Source of the DNA: an uncultured Nitratifractor sp.
GTDB taxonomy: Bacteria > Campylobacterota > Campylobacteria > Campylobacterales > Sulfurovaceae
NCBI GenBank assembly: GCA_947311565.1
Contig: CAMZLH010000060.1
Span: 1 to 38,162 of the forward strand
DNA length: 38,162 nt
Direction of reading: 5' to 3'
The notes beneath the pieces were generated by a model, which did no database searches, was not told the DNA's origin, and saw only the letters and a list, made by a program, of their open reading frames with translations. The position numbers were made by a program, and so were the translations under genes. Numbering within the stretch: position 1 is the first letter of the stretch; every line of letters begins with the position of its first letter. Below, piece after piece: positions 18,236-27,932 of the stretch.

Positions 18236-19496
18236 CTTTTAAATACTTTTTAACTTCTCTATTCTCTATATAATTTATAGCTAAATTAAATAGATAACTA
18301 TCTTTATATTTTTTATATTTATTTTTTTTGATCATATTAGCTTTAAAATATTTTAAAACTATTTTAGACTCTTCAAGTACAGGCATAACTCTATCTATAT
18401 TTTTATCACTTTTTATAGCCTTAATGAATCTTTTTGTTGCTCTATTCATAGCGATATCTTTTAAAAAATAGAAAGGTTTATCTATATCTTTATACTTAAG
18501 CTCTTTAGTAGACTTTTTTAGAGATTCTGTATAAGCTTCTATATCTCTGTTAAGCAGTTCTCTTTTAAGTTTTTTCTCTTTTTGGGCCAATACTATTAAC
18601 TCTTTCAAAACAATATTTTGCATATTAACTAGAAATTGACTTTTCTTGTTAATTAATAGTTTAAATGTTTTATGAGTATTTATTAGTTTTTCAAACTCTA
18701 ATAGTAGTGCATTAATATTAAAAAATATTTTCTCATAACTACTCTTTTTTATAAATTTTTTATGTAACTTTAAAATAGTTTTAACTCGAAATAATGCCTT
18801 ATTTACTCTATACAAGTATGACAAATTTAAATTTTCTTTAAACTTTTTAAAGTTTAACTGATAAGATATTAGTAGTCTATCTAAACTATTTTTAAAAGCA
18901 TATTTTATATTTTCATAATCTGAAATATATAAATCAAAGGATGGTTTATATATTGAGTTACTCTTCTTTATATCGATTAAAGATAGAAAAGAGTCTTTTC
19001 TTAAAGGTATTTTCATAGAGAGAGATAGTGCTCCATTACTATATATACTCTCTTTTGTAATCTCTTTTATAATAAATGGTTTTAAAACTTCTGGTATTTT
19101 ATGCTCTGTAGCTTCATAGATATTTTTAAACTCTATCTCTAAAATAGATAATCCTTTTAGTTTACCTTTAAATTGATCAAACTCATACATATTACCATCA
19201 ACAAAAAATTTATATCTATCTTTTTTAATAATGCCACCACTATTTTTGCGCTTTGCCTTTTTGTACTCTTTTTTAGTAACTCTACTCTCAATCTCTTCTC
19301 TAACTAAACCACTACCCTTTTTGATATTTTTTATATAGCTATCACAATCTTTTCTATATCGAAGTGTCTCCTCTTTGGTAGCAAGTAGATAAAATTGCTC
19401 CAATTTAAATATAGCGTATGAAATCCCATCTTTTTTGAGTGCATCTAAAACAGTGTTTTTACAGAGAAATCTCTTCTCTATCTCTAAATTTGCCAC
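18225..19496 (-). CDS. CYTH-CHAD domain protein
   Basis: N-terminal EIEKRFL CYTH signature with alternating E/K/R motifs; C-terminal helical CHAD-like region (FKNSLDRLLISYQ...VNKALFRVKTILKLHKKF). Confidence 0.75.
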   Translation of the reverse strand: MANLEIEKRFLCKNTVLDALKKDGISYAIFKLEQFYLLATKEETLRYRKDCDSYIKNIKKGSGLVREEIESRVTKKEYKKAKRKNSGGIIKKDRYKFFVDGNMYEFDQFKGKLKGLSILEIEFKNIYEATEHKIPEVLKPFIIKEITKESIYSNGALSLSMKIPLRKDSFLSLIDIKKSNSIYKPSFDLYISDYENIKYAFKNSLDRLLISYQLNFKKFKENLNLSYLYRVNKALFRVKTILKLHKKFIKKSSYEKIFFNINALLLEFEKLINTHKTFKLLINKKSQFLVNMQNIVLKELIVLAQKEKKLKRELLNRDIEAYTESLKKSTKELKYKDIDKPFYFLKDIAMNRATKRFIKAIKSDKNIDRVMPVLEESKIVLKYFKANMIKKNKYKKYKDSYLFNLAINYIENREVKKYLKDAN

Positions 19497-19559
19497 CTTA
19501 TGCCTTTTGGGTTAAATTAATTATATTATAATATAATCTTAAAAACAAAAAGGTAAATT

Positions 19560-19718
19560 ATGAGATACTTATTAATTTTATTACTAACTTTGTTATTTTT
19601 AGATACAGGATGCACAAAAGATGTTAAAAAAAGAGAAATTTGTACAACTATAATAACAGAACCAGAAAGTTTACAAATATTAAATAAAAATAGTGGAGAG
19701 AACTTTGGCAAAAAATAG
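19560..19718 (+). CDS. Small putative lipoprotein (52 aa)
   Basis: MRYLLILLLTLLFLDTGCTKDVKKREICTTIITEPESLQILNKNSGENFGKK*; lipobox-like DTGC; RBS aaaggt; below the ORF-track length cutoff. Confidence 0.6.
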   Translation: MRYLLILLLTLLFLDTGCTKDVKKREICTTIITEPESLQILNKNSGENFGKK

Positions 19719-20316
19719 AATAAAATACTTTAAGACACCAATAATAGCAGGTAAATATAAAGGTAAACAGATTGAAATACCTGCAATATCAACTACAAGA
19801 AGCTCTAAATCTATACTTCGAGAGTCTCTTTTTAATTCAATTTCATTAGAAGTCATCGGTTGTAATTTTGTAGAGCTATTTGCAGGTAGTGGCTCTATAG
19901 GGCTAGAAGCACTTAGCAGAAGTGCAAAAAAAGCTTACTTTTTAGAGCAAAATAAAAATGCATTAAGATTATTAAAAGATAACACATCTAATATTGCACC
20001 AGATAGTTCTGTTGTAATGGCAGGAGATGCATTTATACTTTTTGAGACTCTATATAGTAATTTAAAAAATAGTGGTGAGTGTAGCTTTTTCTATTTTGAC
20101 CCACCATTTAGTATAAGAGATGGTATGGATGATATTTATGATAAATGTATAGAGTTGATAGCACAAATTAAAGATCCATTTGCTAAGATGGTTATTGTAG
20201 AGCATATGAGCGAATTAGAACTTCCTAAAGAGATTGGTTATTTAGAGCTATTTAAGTATAAAAGATTTGGTAAAAGCTCTCTAAGTTACTATAGGCTAAA
20301 AGGTGAAGATGAGTAA
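19705..20316 (+). CDS. rsmD: 16S rRNA (guanine966-N2)-methyltransferase RsmD
   Basis: IIAGKYKGKQIEIPAISTTRSSKSILRESLFNSI, VELFAGSGSIGLEALSR, FYFDPPF; TTG start at 19705 likely. Confidence 0.85.
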   Translation: MAKNRIKYFKTPIIAGKYKGKQIEIPAISTTRSSKSILRESLFNSISLEVIGCNFVELFAGSGSIGLEALSRSAKKAYFLEQNKNALRLLKDNTSNIAPDSSVVMAGDAFILFETLYSNLKNSGECSFFYFDPPFSIRDGMDDIYDKCIELIAQIKDPFAKMVIVEHMSELELPKEIGYLELFKYKRFGKSSLSYYRLKGEDE

Positions 20317-21118
20317 GCTAAAGTTACCTAAAATATCTATAGCTATATTAGTAGTAATTATTATAATCTCTATTTTTGGATCTTTTTTATATACACAATC
20401 ACCTTATCAATTTAACAAAGATTCTATTTTACAAGCACCTAGCATGCAACATTTAATGGGTACAGATAGGCTAGGAAGAGATATCTTAGCTAGAGTAATC
20501 AAAGGCTCACAAGCCTCTTTAATAATTGGTGTAGGTTCAGCTTTAATCGCATCTTTAATTGGGCTATTTTATGGTGTAATTGCAGGATATTTTAGAGGTT
20601 TATGGGATAAAACTTTTGTATTTATCGTTGATATATTTTTAACATTTCCTACATTTTTCCTACTTTTAACTTTGGTTAGTTATATCGAGGCTTCATCTTT
20701 AATTTTAATTATAGTTATTGCTATTACTGGCTGGATGGGTACTGCAAGGTTAATTAGGTCTCAGAGTTATCAAATAGCAAATAAACCTTTTATAAAAGTT
20801 CTTAAAATAGCTAATGTACCTACGCTTAAAATAGTTCTAAAGTATTTTTTACCTCTTCTTGGTCCAATATTTTTTATTAGCTTCTCTTTTGGTGTAAGTG
20901 GAGCAATTTTAGCAGAGAGTGGTCTTAGCTTTTTGGGTTTAGGTGTTACACCTCCAAATATGAGCTGGGGATCTATTTTAAGTAGTGGAAAAAGTGTTAT
21001 GGAGATAGCTTGGTGGGTTAGCTTTTTTCCAGGATTTTGTATATTCTTAGTAACCTTTAGCCTAATTCAGGTATCAGATTATCTTCAAGAGTACTTTAAT
21101 CAAAAAGAGAAGATGTAG
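20309..21118 (+). CDS. ABC transporter permease, OppC/DppC type
   Basis: APSMQHLMGTDRLGRDILARVIKGSQASLIIG and EAA-loop-like ESGLSFLGLGVTPPNMSWGSIL. Confidence 0.9.
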   Translation: MSKLKLPKISIAILVVIIIISIFGSFLYTQSPYQFNKDSILQAPSMQHLMGTDRLGRDILARVIKGSQASLIIGVGSALIASLIGLFYGVIAGYFRGLWDKTFVFIVDIFLTFPTFFLLLTLVSYIEASSLILIIVIAITGWMGTARLIRSQSYQIANKPFIKVLKIANVPTLKIVLKYFLPLLGPIFFISFSFGVSGAILAESGLSFLGLGVTPPNMSWGSILSSGKSVMEIAWWVSFFPGFCIFLVTFSLIQVSDYLQEYFNQKEKM

Positions 21119-21156
21119 ATATTACCTCACTAAGCCCATACACTACCTTTTTTAGG

Positions 21157-21162
21157 TAGAAT
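21157..21162 (+). promoter_or_regulatory. Possible -10 (TAGAAT) for the SulP gene
   Basis: aggTAGAATttcgc 24 bp upstream of ATG 21187. Confidence 0.3.
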
Positions 21163-21186
21163 TTCGCTAAAAAAATGGGGTATTTA

Positions 21187-22725
21187 ATGTTTAATATTAA
21201 AAACTATCAAATGGGAAACCTAAAAAATGAAATCCTCTCAGGGTTTGTTGTAGCTGTTGCTTTGGTTCCTGAAGCTATTGCTTTTTCTTTTATTGTAGGT
21301 GTTAATCCTATAGTTGGTCTTTATACTGCTTTTATACTAGGTCTTATCACATCTTTGTTTGGTGGAAAACCAGGAATGATTAGTGGTGCTACGGGTTCTG
21401 TTGCTGTTGTACTTGTTGGCTTAGCACTAGAGGCTACTAGATATCTACAAACTCAAGGTTTAAGTGGAGATGAACTTGCTATTGGAGTTCTTAGTTATAT
21501 TGCTCTTTCAGCAGTTGTTGCAGGTGTTATACAGATGCTATTTGGAGTGCTAAAACTTGGTAAATTTATTCGTTTAGTTCCACTACCTGCTATATATGGT
21601 TTCGTAAATGGTCTTGCAATTGTAATTGCATTGGCTCAACTTAAATTCTTTACAGGAGAGGGTTGGCAGATGTATACAATTGTAGTTGCCTCTATGGCAA
21701 TAATGTATATTTTACCAAAATTCACAAAAGCTATTCCTGCTGGACTTATAGCAATAGTTGCCCTAACTCTATTGGTATATTTTTTAAAGATAGATACAAA
21801 GACTATTGGTGATTTAGCTAACCTTACACAATTTAAAGGTGAACTGCCTAAATTTAATATTCCTGATACTATATTTAGTTTAAGTGCTATAAAAATGGTT
21901 CTTCCATATGCAATTATAGCTGCACTTGTTGGCTTAATTGAGTCTCTGCTAACACTTGCAGTTTTAGATGAAATTAGTGGAAAAAGAGGAAGTGGAAATA
22001 AAGAGTCTTTCGCTTTAGGTCTTGGTAACTTTACTTGTGGCTTCTTTGGTGGTATGCCAGGATGTGCAATGATTGGACAATCTGTAATTAACTATACATC
22101 TGGTGGTCTAGGAAGAGTCTCTTCATTTGTTGCATCAGTCGGTTTAATTACACTTGTAGCCTTTTTAACAGATACACTGCAACTAATTCCAATAGGTGTT
22201 TTAGTTGGTATTATGTTTATGGTCAGTATCGGTACATTTGAGTGGAGTAGTTTTTCTCACTTAAAAAAGATGCCAAAAGAGGATGCATTTATTATGGTTA
22301 CAGTAACTGTAATTACAATTTTCTTTGATTTAGCAGTTGCTGTTATTATTGGTTCTATTCTTTCGGCACTTGTATTTGCATGGAAGCAGGCAAAAATATA
22401 TGCTTACACCAAAGAGTTAGGTAGCAGTGCGAAATTATATGAGTTACATGGTCCACTTTTCTTTGGTTCGGTAGAGTCTTTCTCTGATGTTTTCGATATA
22501 GAAAATGACCCTAAAAATATTATTATAGACTTTAAAAGTGCAAGAGTAATGGATGCATCTGGTGTAGAAGCAATTGAAAAAATTACAAAAAAATATAGCC
22601 AATTAGATAAAAATGTTACACTTAGACACCTAAGTGGTGACTGTAAAGCTACACTGCAAAGAGCAAAAGCTAATATTGTAAATGAAGATGACGATCCAGA
22701 ATACAAAGTAGCTAGAGATTATTAA
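21187..22725 (+). CDS. SulP-family anion transporter with STAS domain
   Basis: SGFVVAVALVPEAIAFSFIVGVNPIVGLYTAFILGLITSLFGGKPGMISGATGSVAVV; C-terminal STAS FFGSVESF...IIIDFKSARVMDASGVEAIEKI. Confidence 0.93.
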   Translation: MFNIKNYQMGNLKNEILSGFVVAVALVPEAIAFSFIVGVNPIVGLYTAFILGLITSLFGGKPGMISGATGSVAVVLVGLALEATRYLQTQGLSGDELAIGVLSYIALSAVVAGVIQMLFGVLKLGKFIRLVPLPAIYGFVNGLAIVIALAQLKFFTGEGWQMYTIVVASMAIMYILPKFTKAIPAGLIAIVALTLLVYFLKIDTKTIGDLANLTQFKGELPKFNIPDTIFSLSAIKMVLPYAIIAALVGLIESLLTLAVLDEISGKRGSGNKESFALGLGNFTCGFFGGMPGCAMIGQSVINYTSGGLGRVSSFVASVGLITLVAFLTDTLQLIPIGVLVGIMFMVSIGTFEWSSFSHLKKMPKEDAFIMVTVTVITIFFDLAVAVIIGSILSALVFAWKQAKIYAYTKELGSSAKLYELHGPLFFGSVESFSDVFDIENDPKNIIIDFKSARVMDASGVEAIEKITKKYSQLDKNVTLRHLSGDCKATLQRAKANIVNEDDDPEYKVARDY

Positions 22726-22918
22726 TTAAAAACTCTAGCCTATTAAAACCATAAAGTTATTAAACTCTAAGATGGATTACAGAACAATTTTTAAAACACT
22801 TGAAAAGTTATATGTTCCAAGTCGATGGCGTATAGACAAAATCATATTTTAGCAAAAGAGTATTTTATATCTTAAGTATCCAATCTCTAGATAAGAGTAT
22901 TAAAAATAAAGGATAAAA

Positions 22919-23626
22919 GTGACAATAGAAGAGTTAAAAAAAAGCTATCAAGAGGCAAAAGAACTTTCTTCTCAACTTAATTTTATTGAGAAGTTATTAG
23001 AAAGTAATGACAAAGATATCATTGAATACCATTATTCTCTTTTAAAATATAAAGAAACAGATTTTTTTTATTTGCTAAGAGCAAAATTTGTGAAAAGAGG
23101 TAATATTGGTTCAATATTCTTATTAGAAAAATTACAAAAAGAAAAGAATATTGCTTTAAAAGCAGAAGCACTTTTTATATTAGGATTATTAAGGGAAAAT
23201 TTGAATTTTAAAGAGATAAAAATATTAAAGTTTAATGCTAGTCAATTTATTTTAAAAAAAGAGAATTATGTAACCCAATATTATGGTATTATTGTTTTAG
23301 GTTGGATAGGACAAGAAAAGGAAGTAAAAATATTAGAAAATGAATTAAGTAATAATTTAGATGTAATATTAAGAAGTTATGCTAGTTCTGCTTTAAGGCA
23401 AATTTGGTTTAATCATGAAAATTTAAAAGAAAAAATATTAAGAATTTATTTTAATTCATTAAAAAATGAAGACAATAGCATAGTTAACAGTACATCTATT
23501 TCATGCATACAAGACTTGTTACAAAAAAAATTTGGAATAAATGAAGTGAATGGAAAAATATCAGGCAATGTTGAAAAAGCAAAAATAAAGGTACTAAATA
23601 TACTTGAAAAGGATTTTACTAAATGA
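22919..23626 (+). CDS. HEAT-repeat-like protein of unknown function
   Basis: GTG start with aggataaaa upstream; helical repeats (ALKAEALFILGLLRENL, TQYYGIIVLGWIGQEKEV, RSYASSALRQIWFN). Confidence 0.6.
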   Translation: MTIEELKKSYQEAKELSSQLNFIEKLLESNDKDIIEYHYSLLKYKETDFFYLLRAKFVKRGNIGSIFLLEKLQKEKNIALKAEALFILGLLRENLNFKEIKILKFNASQFILKKENYVTQYYGIIVLGWIGQEKEVKILENELSNNLDVILRSYASSALRQIWFNHENLKEKILRIYFNSLKNEDNSIVNSTSISCIQDLLQKKFGINEVNGKISGNVEKAKIKVLNILEKDFTK

Positions 23627-24429
23627 AGATATTTTATTATGATGCTGAAACACAAAATAATTTTGTAGGTGATAAAAAAATAGAAAATATTGATAAAGTT
23701 ATAGAAGATTTTTTTTATTTATCTGATATAGATGGTTCATTTTTTGGTTTAATAAGTGAGAATAAGCAAGTAATACAATTCTCATGGGAAAAAGATGATA
23801 TATGGAGTGTAGATATACCTTTAAAATCAACATTTGAAAGTGATGATATAAGAACATCTTTACAAAAATATGCAAACTACGATGAATGTATAAATATAAT
23901 AGAAAATACATACTATAATAGAAGTATTAACAATCTATATAAAGTTTTAATTATGAAGGAGACTTTAGAAGAAGTAAAAAGTAGAACAACAAATATTTCA
24001 AAATACAAATTAAATATAGAGGGTATAGAAAATATAAAAGAAGAGATAGTTTATCATGGATGGGAGAGAGGATTATTTCTTTATTGGTCATATAAGAATA
24101 ATTTATTAGTTCCCGAAGTGGAGAAGCAGAAGCTCATTGAACTCTATTTGGATGAATTAGAAAGCCCAACACATGAAATATTTTCAGAGGTTTTAAAAAA
24201 CTCTATTGGAGATAAGTTTGACTTACAGTTTTATAGGGAAGAGAGTAGAGAGTTTATTTTAGATTATATTTACTTTTCTACAGAAGAGTATGATTTTTAT
24301 ATTGATATAGAAAAACTATACCCAGAGATAAATAATACAACTGAAATATCTGAAACAGAAAAAGAGTATACTCAAATTATGAAAATATTTGATAGTAGAT
24401 ATGAAGAGTATCAAAAGATTAGAGAGTAA
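23623..24429 (+). CDS. Uncharacterised protein, translationally coupled to the HEAT-repeat gene
   Basis: ATGA overlap at 23623-23626; 268 aa with DIDGSFFGLISENKQVIQFSWE and IVYHGWERGLFLYWSYKNNLL segments. Confidence 0.6.
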   Translation: MKIFYYDAETQNNFVGDKKIENIDKVIEDFFYLSDIDGSFFGLISENKQVIQFSWEKDDIWSVDIPLKSTFESDDIRTSLQKYANYDECINIIENTYYNRSINNLYKVLIMKETLEEVKSRTTNISKYKLNIEGIENIKEEIVYHGWERGLFLYWSYKNNLLVPEVEKQKLIELYLDELESPTHEIFSEVLKNSIGDKFDLQFYREESREFILDYIYFSTEEYDFYIDIEKLYPEINNTTEISETEKEYTQIMKIFDSRYEEYQKIRE

Positions 24430-24513
24430 AGGGAAACGGTTCAAATGTATATTTTATCCCTTATAGTAGAATAACTACTATAATTTATCACATAGGAATA
24501 TTTATCTCAGTTA

Positions 24514-25698
24514 CTAACTATAAAGTGTAGCAATTGTTGCATAAGATGAAAAGAACATTAAATGAGAAATACCTTCGAAGTAGTTTGTCTCTCCATTATC
24601 TGTTGTTTTCCAAGCTAGTATTATGGTTAGAAGAAGTGCTCCAACTTGAAATGCATTAAAGTCTAATGTTAGCTCTATATTATTAGCATAAGAGAGCATC
24701 ATTAGTATAGGTACTGTAAGCATAATAGAGACGGTAGATGCACCCATTGCAATATTTATAACTCTTTGTATCTCATCCTCTTTTGCTGCTTTAATTGCAG
24801 TCATTATCTCTGGTGCTACTGCAATTATTGCAATAATTAAACCTGCAAGTCCTGTTGATATACCATACTCTTTAGCCAATATAATACCATTTTTTGCAAA
24901 AGTTTCTGCTAAAACACCTATAATAAAGATAAAAATAAAGATTAAAAAAAGATTTATTAAACTAGGTAGTTTTTCAAATATATAATCTTCGCTATCCTCT
25001 TCTATATACTCTTTACTTCTTTTGGCTCTTTTTTCTGCTCTTTTTTTAAGTATCTCAAATTTACTTTTACCATCTATTTTAAAAAACTCTTTATGAGTTT
25101 TAGTTTGAAATATAAAAATAAATATATAAAATATAAAAAGTAATACAGATATTGCAACAGATGCACTGAAAAGTTTTTGTGTATCTTCTGTATAGTTAAT
25201 AATACTCGGTACCAAAAGAGCCGATGTAGCAACAAGAAGAAGTGTTGTATATGTACTAGATGTATCTTCATTATGCTCTTGCTCTTTATAACTTAAGCCA
25301 CCAATTAAAACTGCAAGCCCAAGTAGTACATTCATATCTACAATTACAGCCGATATTATTCCTCCCTTTACAGTCTCTAGACCTTGAGTAGAATCAGAAG
25401 CGTGAATAATAATCATAAATAGTAATACAATCTCTACAATTACAGCAGAAAAAGTTAATACAAAGCTAGCATATGGTTCTTCAAATCTATCTGCTAAGAT
25501 ATCTGCAATTTCAGCAACTGTTAAAGAGAAAGCTCCAATCGCAATAGCAGTAGAGAGTACACTTAATCCTTGTTGACCTGTTGTGTAAAAATAATAAGTT
25601 AATATTGAAAAAATAATTCCTAAAATTATATCTAAATACTCATATATAATGCGTGAAAGATTCGATTTATGATTAATCGAGGGGGGTTGTGAGTCCAA
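24514..25698 (-). CDS. Calcium/cation:proton antiporter (CaCA / ChaA-like)
   Basis: VAEIADILADRFEEPYASFVLTFSAVIVEIVLL and GLIIAIIAVAPEIMTAIKAA alpha-repeat-like motifs; TTG start. Confidence 0.8.
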   Translation of the reverse strand: MDSQPPSINHKSNLSRIIYEYLDIILGIIFSILTYYFYTTGQQGLSVLSTAIAIGAFSLTVAEIADILADRFEEPYASFVLTFSAVIVEIVLLFMIIIHASDSTQGLETVKGGIISAVIVDMNVLLGLAVLIGGLSYKEQEHNEDTSSTYTTLLLVATSALLVPSIINYTEDTQKLFSASVAISVLLFIFYIFIFIFQTKTHKEFFKIDGKSKFEILKKRAEKRAKRSKEYIEEDSEDYIFEKLPSLINLFLIFIFIFIIGVLAETFAKNGIILAKEYGISTGLAGLIIAIIAVAPEIMTAIKAAKEDEIQRVINIAMGASTVSIMLTVPILMMLSYANNIELTLDFNAFQVGALLLTIILAWKTTDNGETNYFEGISHLMFFSSYATIATLYS

Positions 25699-25739
25699 AT
25701 TTTTATCTCCTATTTTTTTATAATAATATAACTTTTATC

Positions 25740-26444
25740 TTAATTTTTGATTAATGGTATCTCTAAAAAAATATTATTTTCATTTAAATTTACAACTAAG
25801 CACAACTCTTTTGATAACTCTTTAATTCTACTATCATTACTGCAATATCTACCATTAGATTTAAACTCCAAAATAACAAGTGGATATCTTTTTTCATCTA
25901 AAACAATATGTTCACCAATACCAAGTTTTAGTGTAATATCTAAATAAGAGACAGATTTATATTCAGACAAGATAACTCTTATTAGTTTTAAAAAACTATT
26001 TTGATTTATCATGCTATTAGGGATATCTTGATCTGTAAATAGCCTAATATCAGCATTTGACTCTATTTTAAATTGAATAATTGCAATATCTAACATCTTA
26101 TTAAGATCTGTCATTGTATAGTTTTTTCTATTACTATTAATAGGTAACTTCTCTCTTGGTCTGTAGTATAGCCTTATAGCTATCCAACTATCACTATCAT
26201 AGCTTACATTTATAGCATAAAAATTTAAGTGATTATAGTTTAACTCTATCTGCGTAGTTTTACTACCATACTCTTTTGGTGCATTTTTTAATGATAAATC
26301 AAATATCTCTTTTATGCTTGCATAACTCATTAAAAGTTCTGCATTAGTATTTAAATATAAAATACTACCACTATGATTAAAAATAACAACAGGATTATTG
26401 TCAACCTCTAATAAAAATTTATAATCTACCTCAGAGATACTCAT
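25740..26444 (-). CDS. PAS-domain protein, possible degenerate sensor kinase
   Basis: VDYKFLLEVDNNPVVIFNHSGSILYLNTNAELLMSY PAS-like start; no clear H-box or complete ATPase motifs. Confidence 0.55.
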   Translation of the reverse strand: MSISEVDYKFLLEVDNNPVVIFNHSGSILYLNTNAELLMSYASIKEIFDLSLKNAPKEYGSKTTQIELNYNHLNFYAINVSYDSDSWIAIRLYYRPREKLPINSNRKNYTMTDLNKMLDIAIIQFKIESNADIRLFTDQDIPNSMINQNSFLKLIRVILSEYKSVSYLDITLKLGIGEHIVLDEKRYPLVILEFKSNGRYCSNDSRIKELSKELCLVVNLNENNIFLEIPLIKN

Positions 26445-27153
26445 TAATCTTTTTCCTTAATGTATTTCTATTTATGCCTAAAACATCAGATAGTTTTAAT
26501 TGGGACTTATATAACTCTAATCCAGCTTCGATTAATACTTTTTCAAATAACTCTATTTGCTCTTTATAAACACTATTCCCATCATAATTTTTTAAAAAAT
26601 AGTGATATAAAAGATATGATAGATCATCTTTATCTAAATTATTTAAAAGAATGTTTTTATATATAGAGCTCTTTAAACTCTTTAGGTTTTTAGATACATC
26701 TATCTCTAAACTATCAACTATAATATCTTTTTCTACATTAAAAATCTCTTTTGCCTCTTGTGTATAGTAATCTGCTAAAACTTTAATATCATCTTCTCTT
26801 TGTATAAGTGGTGGAATATGATATATAAATGCAAATTTATTCTCGACTCGTTTACTTAATCTATCACTATTGTATATTGCAACAACATTTACATTTTCAA
26901 AATTTAAAGAGTCTAAATCTGAAATTTTCTCAAAATTAGTAATAACAATATAGTGGTGTTCCTTTAGAGCTTTTTGAATATCTTGTAAATTAGAGCCATC
27001 AACCCAAAAAGAGTTTTTATAGACTTTTTTTACAATCTCTGTTTTACCACTATACCTCTCGGCATATATGACTGAAGATACAAAAATATCCATAGTAGAG
27101 CATAGCGACTGATAAATTTTATTAATCACAACAGAGTGATTTATTAAAAACAT
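26431..27153 (-). CDS. Fis-type HTH regulator with degenerate sigma54-activator AAA+ domain
   Basis: AERYSGKTEIVKKVY (degenerate P-loop), PPLIQREDDIKVLADYYTQEA (NtrC-type 'PPLRxRxxDI'), C-terminal LKLSDVLGINRNTLRKKINEYL Fis HTH. Confidence 0.7.
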   Translation of the reverse strand: MFLINHSVVINKIYQSLCSTMDIFVSSVIYAERYSGKTEIVKKVYKNSFWVDGSNLQDIQKALKEHHYIVITNFEKISDLDSLNFENVNVVAIYNSDRLSKRVENKFAFIYHIPPLIQREDDIKVLADYYTQEAKEIFNVEKDIIVDSLEIDVSKNLKSLKSSIYKNILLNNLDKDDLSYLLYHYFLKNYDGNSVYKEQIELFEKVLIEAGLELYKSQLKLSDVLGINRNTLRKKINEYL

Positions 27154-27341
27154 TTTAAGCCTTTATCTAATAATAGTATATTGATACTATATTGTATATT
27201 ATTATGCTTAAATTTTAGACAGTTAATAGAGTTAATAGATAAGTATATTAAATATAAAAGTACAATATTGATTATATTTAATAAAAAGTGATCTTAAGTA
27301 AATGATATATTCTTTGATTTACTTATGCAAGAACTCTTTAG

Positions 27342-27360
27342 AGAGGTTAAATTAACCTCT
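27342..27360 (-). terminator. Palindrome AGAGGTTAA-a-TTAACCTCT overlapping the PPIase stop codon
   Basis: 9-bp perfect arms at the 3' end of the minus-strand PPIase gene; no strong U-tract. Confidence 0.4.
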
Positions 27361-27870
27361 ACTCTCTACTATTTTAATAGATTCAATATTATCATTTTGA
27401 TTAAGACTATCTAAATTTTTAAAACTCTCAATATCATCCTCTTCTATTCCACCAAAAACAGTATGTACACCATCTAGATGTGGAGTATCTACAAATGTAA
27501 TAAAAAATTGGCTTCCTCCAGTATTTTTACCAGCATGTGCCATAGATATTGCACCTCTTTTATGTTTTACGCCATTACTTGTTTCACATGCAATTGCCCA
27601 ATCAGGACCACCAGTTCCAGCTAATGATGGATTACTCTTAGAGTAAGGACAACCACCTTGTGCCATAAATCCAGGAATTACACGATGAAATTTCAAACCA
27701 TCATAAAATCCACTATTTGCTAATTGAGCAAAATTAGAAACAGTATTTGGTGCATCTTTTGGATAGAGTTTAATTACTATATCACCCTTATTTGTCTCTA
27801 CTATTGCATATTGAAGTTTATTAAGCTCTGATTCACTTAGATTATACTCTTTTAAATTTCTGCCAAACAT
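27352..27870 (-). CDS. Peptidyl-prolyl cis-trans isomerase (cyclophilin)
   Basis: FHRVIPGFMAQGG...GAISMAHAGKNTGGSQFFITFVDTPHLDGVHTVFG. Confidence 0.93.
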   Translation of the reverse strand: MFGRNLKEYNLSESELNKLQYAIVETNKGDIVIKLYPKDAPNTVSNFAQLANSGFYDGLKFHRVIPGFMAQGGCPYSKSNPSLAGTGGPDWAIACETSNGVKHKRGAISMAHAGKNTGGSQFFITFVDTPHLDGVHTVFGGIEEDDIESFKNLDSLNQNDNIESIKIVESRG

Positions 27871-27932
27871 TAAAATCTCCAGTTTATTAAATTTTAGATA
27901 TTATTATACCAAAAAAAGTAAGGATAAAGCAT

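Noticed and set aside
25681-25686. G6 run as a phase-variation tract in the Ca2+ antiporter N-terminus
   Set aside because: Only six bases long and within coding sequence next to a weak TTG start; too short to support without read data.
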